A program made the position numbers and the translations under genes. A stretch of 12,593 nucleotides of DNA from Candidatus Methanomethylophilaceae archaeon. Lineage in GTDB: Archaea > Thermoplasmatota > Thermoplasmata > Methanomassiliicoccales > Methanomethylophilaceae. This document shows, piece after piece, positions 12,481-12,593 of this stretch. The stretch lies in the NCBI GenBank assembly GCA_011620825.1, contig WOYN01000124.1:1-12593 (forward strand), given 5' to 3'. Below the pieces are notes generated by a model, which had not been told where the DNA came from, ran no database searches, and was given only the letters and a program-made list of their open reading frames with translations. Each line of letters begins with the position of its first letter. Positions within the stretch are counted from its first letter, which is position 1.

Positions 12481-12593
12481 GTATAAATCGTCCTTCGCCC
12501 AGAGGGTCATGTCGGCTGGCAGTTTGGAAACCTTTCCCTTGCGGGTGGCGTCCACGACACCGATCTTCTTCTCATCGCAGACATCCACTATCC
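12478..12593 (-). CDS. C-terminal 37 residues of an unrecognised gene, cut by the window edge
   Basis: Reading in from the right edge, the minus strand has an open frame ending at TGA 12480-12478, just nine bases before the LonB-like ATG. The visible end contains IVDVCDEKKIGVVDATRKGK and then PADMTLWAKDDLY. It looks like soluble, strand-rich sequence with a basic patch; no family was recognised. The frame is supported mainly by its position: its stop overlaps the ribosome site of the next gene. It is presumably co-transcribed with the AAA+ ATPase and may be its functional partner. Confidence 0.6.
   Translation of the reverse strand, partial: IVDVCDEKKIGVVDATRKGKVSKLPADMTLWAKDDLY

Noticed and set aside
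1..12593. CRISPR arrays, insertion sequences, prophage or toxin-antitoxin modules
   Set aside because: No regularly spaced repeats, transposase, integrase or paired small toxin/antitoxin genes were seen; gene content is chromosomal core.

Overview
The window looks like a chromosomal piece of a euryarchaeon, most likely from Thermoplasmata (a Methanomassiliicoccales-type lineage). This is an inference from gene content: the archaeal bifunctional fructose-1,6-bisphosphate aldolase/phosphatase, archaeal short-form triosephosphate isomerase, Hjc-type Holliday junction resolvase, Trm1, archaeal dihydroneopterin aldolase MptD, archaeal AspRS and a LonB-type AAA+ ATPase. Signals are archaeal too: TATA-like boxes about 25 nt before several start codons (leaderless genes) and GAGG-type ribosome sites inside operons. 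Of the 13 stop codons visible, 11 are TGA, 2 TAA and none TAG, which would suit a pyrrolysine-decoding organism but does not prove one.

Layout. 1-998 (-): trm1, running off the left edge, coupled by a 1-base TGATG overlap to a THEP1-like NTPase (998-1543, -). 1595-1987 (-): mptD, divergent from nadA (2050-2973, +) across a 62-bp gap with one AT-rich block that can serve as TATA box in both directions. 2974-3444 (-): a YbjN-like small protein. 3445-3604: an intergenic stretch carrying, on the + strand, a good candidate for a box C/D guide RNA (3545-3602). 3605-4141 (-): Hjc-like resolvase. 4205-5509 (-): aspS. 5510-5678: divergent control region with nested palindromes. 5679-6833 (+) and 6826-7509 (+): fructose-1,6-bisphosphate aldolase/phosphatase and triosephosphate isomerase, translationally overlapped, together turning triose phosphates into fructose-6-phosphate. 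7579-9669 (+): a secreted, membrane-anchored phospholipase-D-superfamily protein with an N-terminal lamin-tail-like domain, overlapped by a GNAT acetyltransferase (9666-10115). 10192-10908 (+): a Prx6-type peroxiredoxin, convergent across a bidirectional terminator with a LonB-like ATPase (10948-12468, -) that has no protease domain and carries a zinc ribbon where LonB has its membrane segment. 12478-12593 (-): the C-terminus of an unrecognised upstream partner gene.

Most of the window is housekeeping metabolism and translation. The points most worth following are: (i) the box C/D sRNA candidate, whose D guide would direct 2'-O-methylation to the C of a U-C-A-U-A sequence, i.e. wobble C34 of elongator tRNA-Met; (ii) the soluble, protease-less LonB homologue with a zinc ribbon and its co-transcribed partner; (iii) a peroxiredoxin that has lost both C-terminal resolving cysteines; (iv) the surface PLD protein; and (v) an AspRS lacking the residues that mark tRNA-Asp-specific enzymes.
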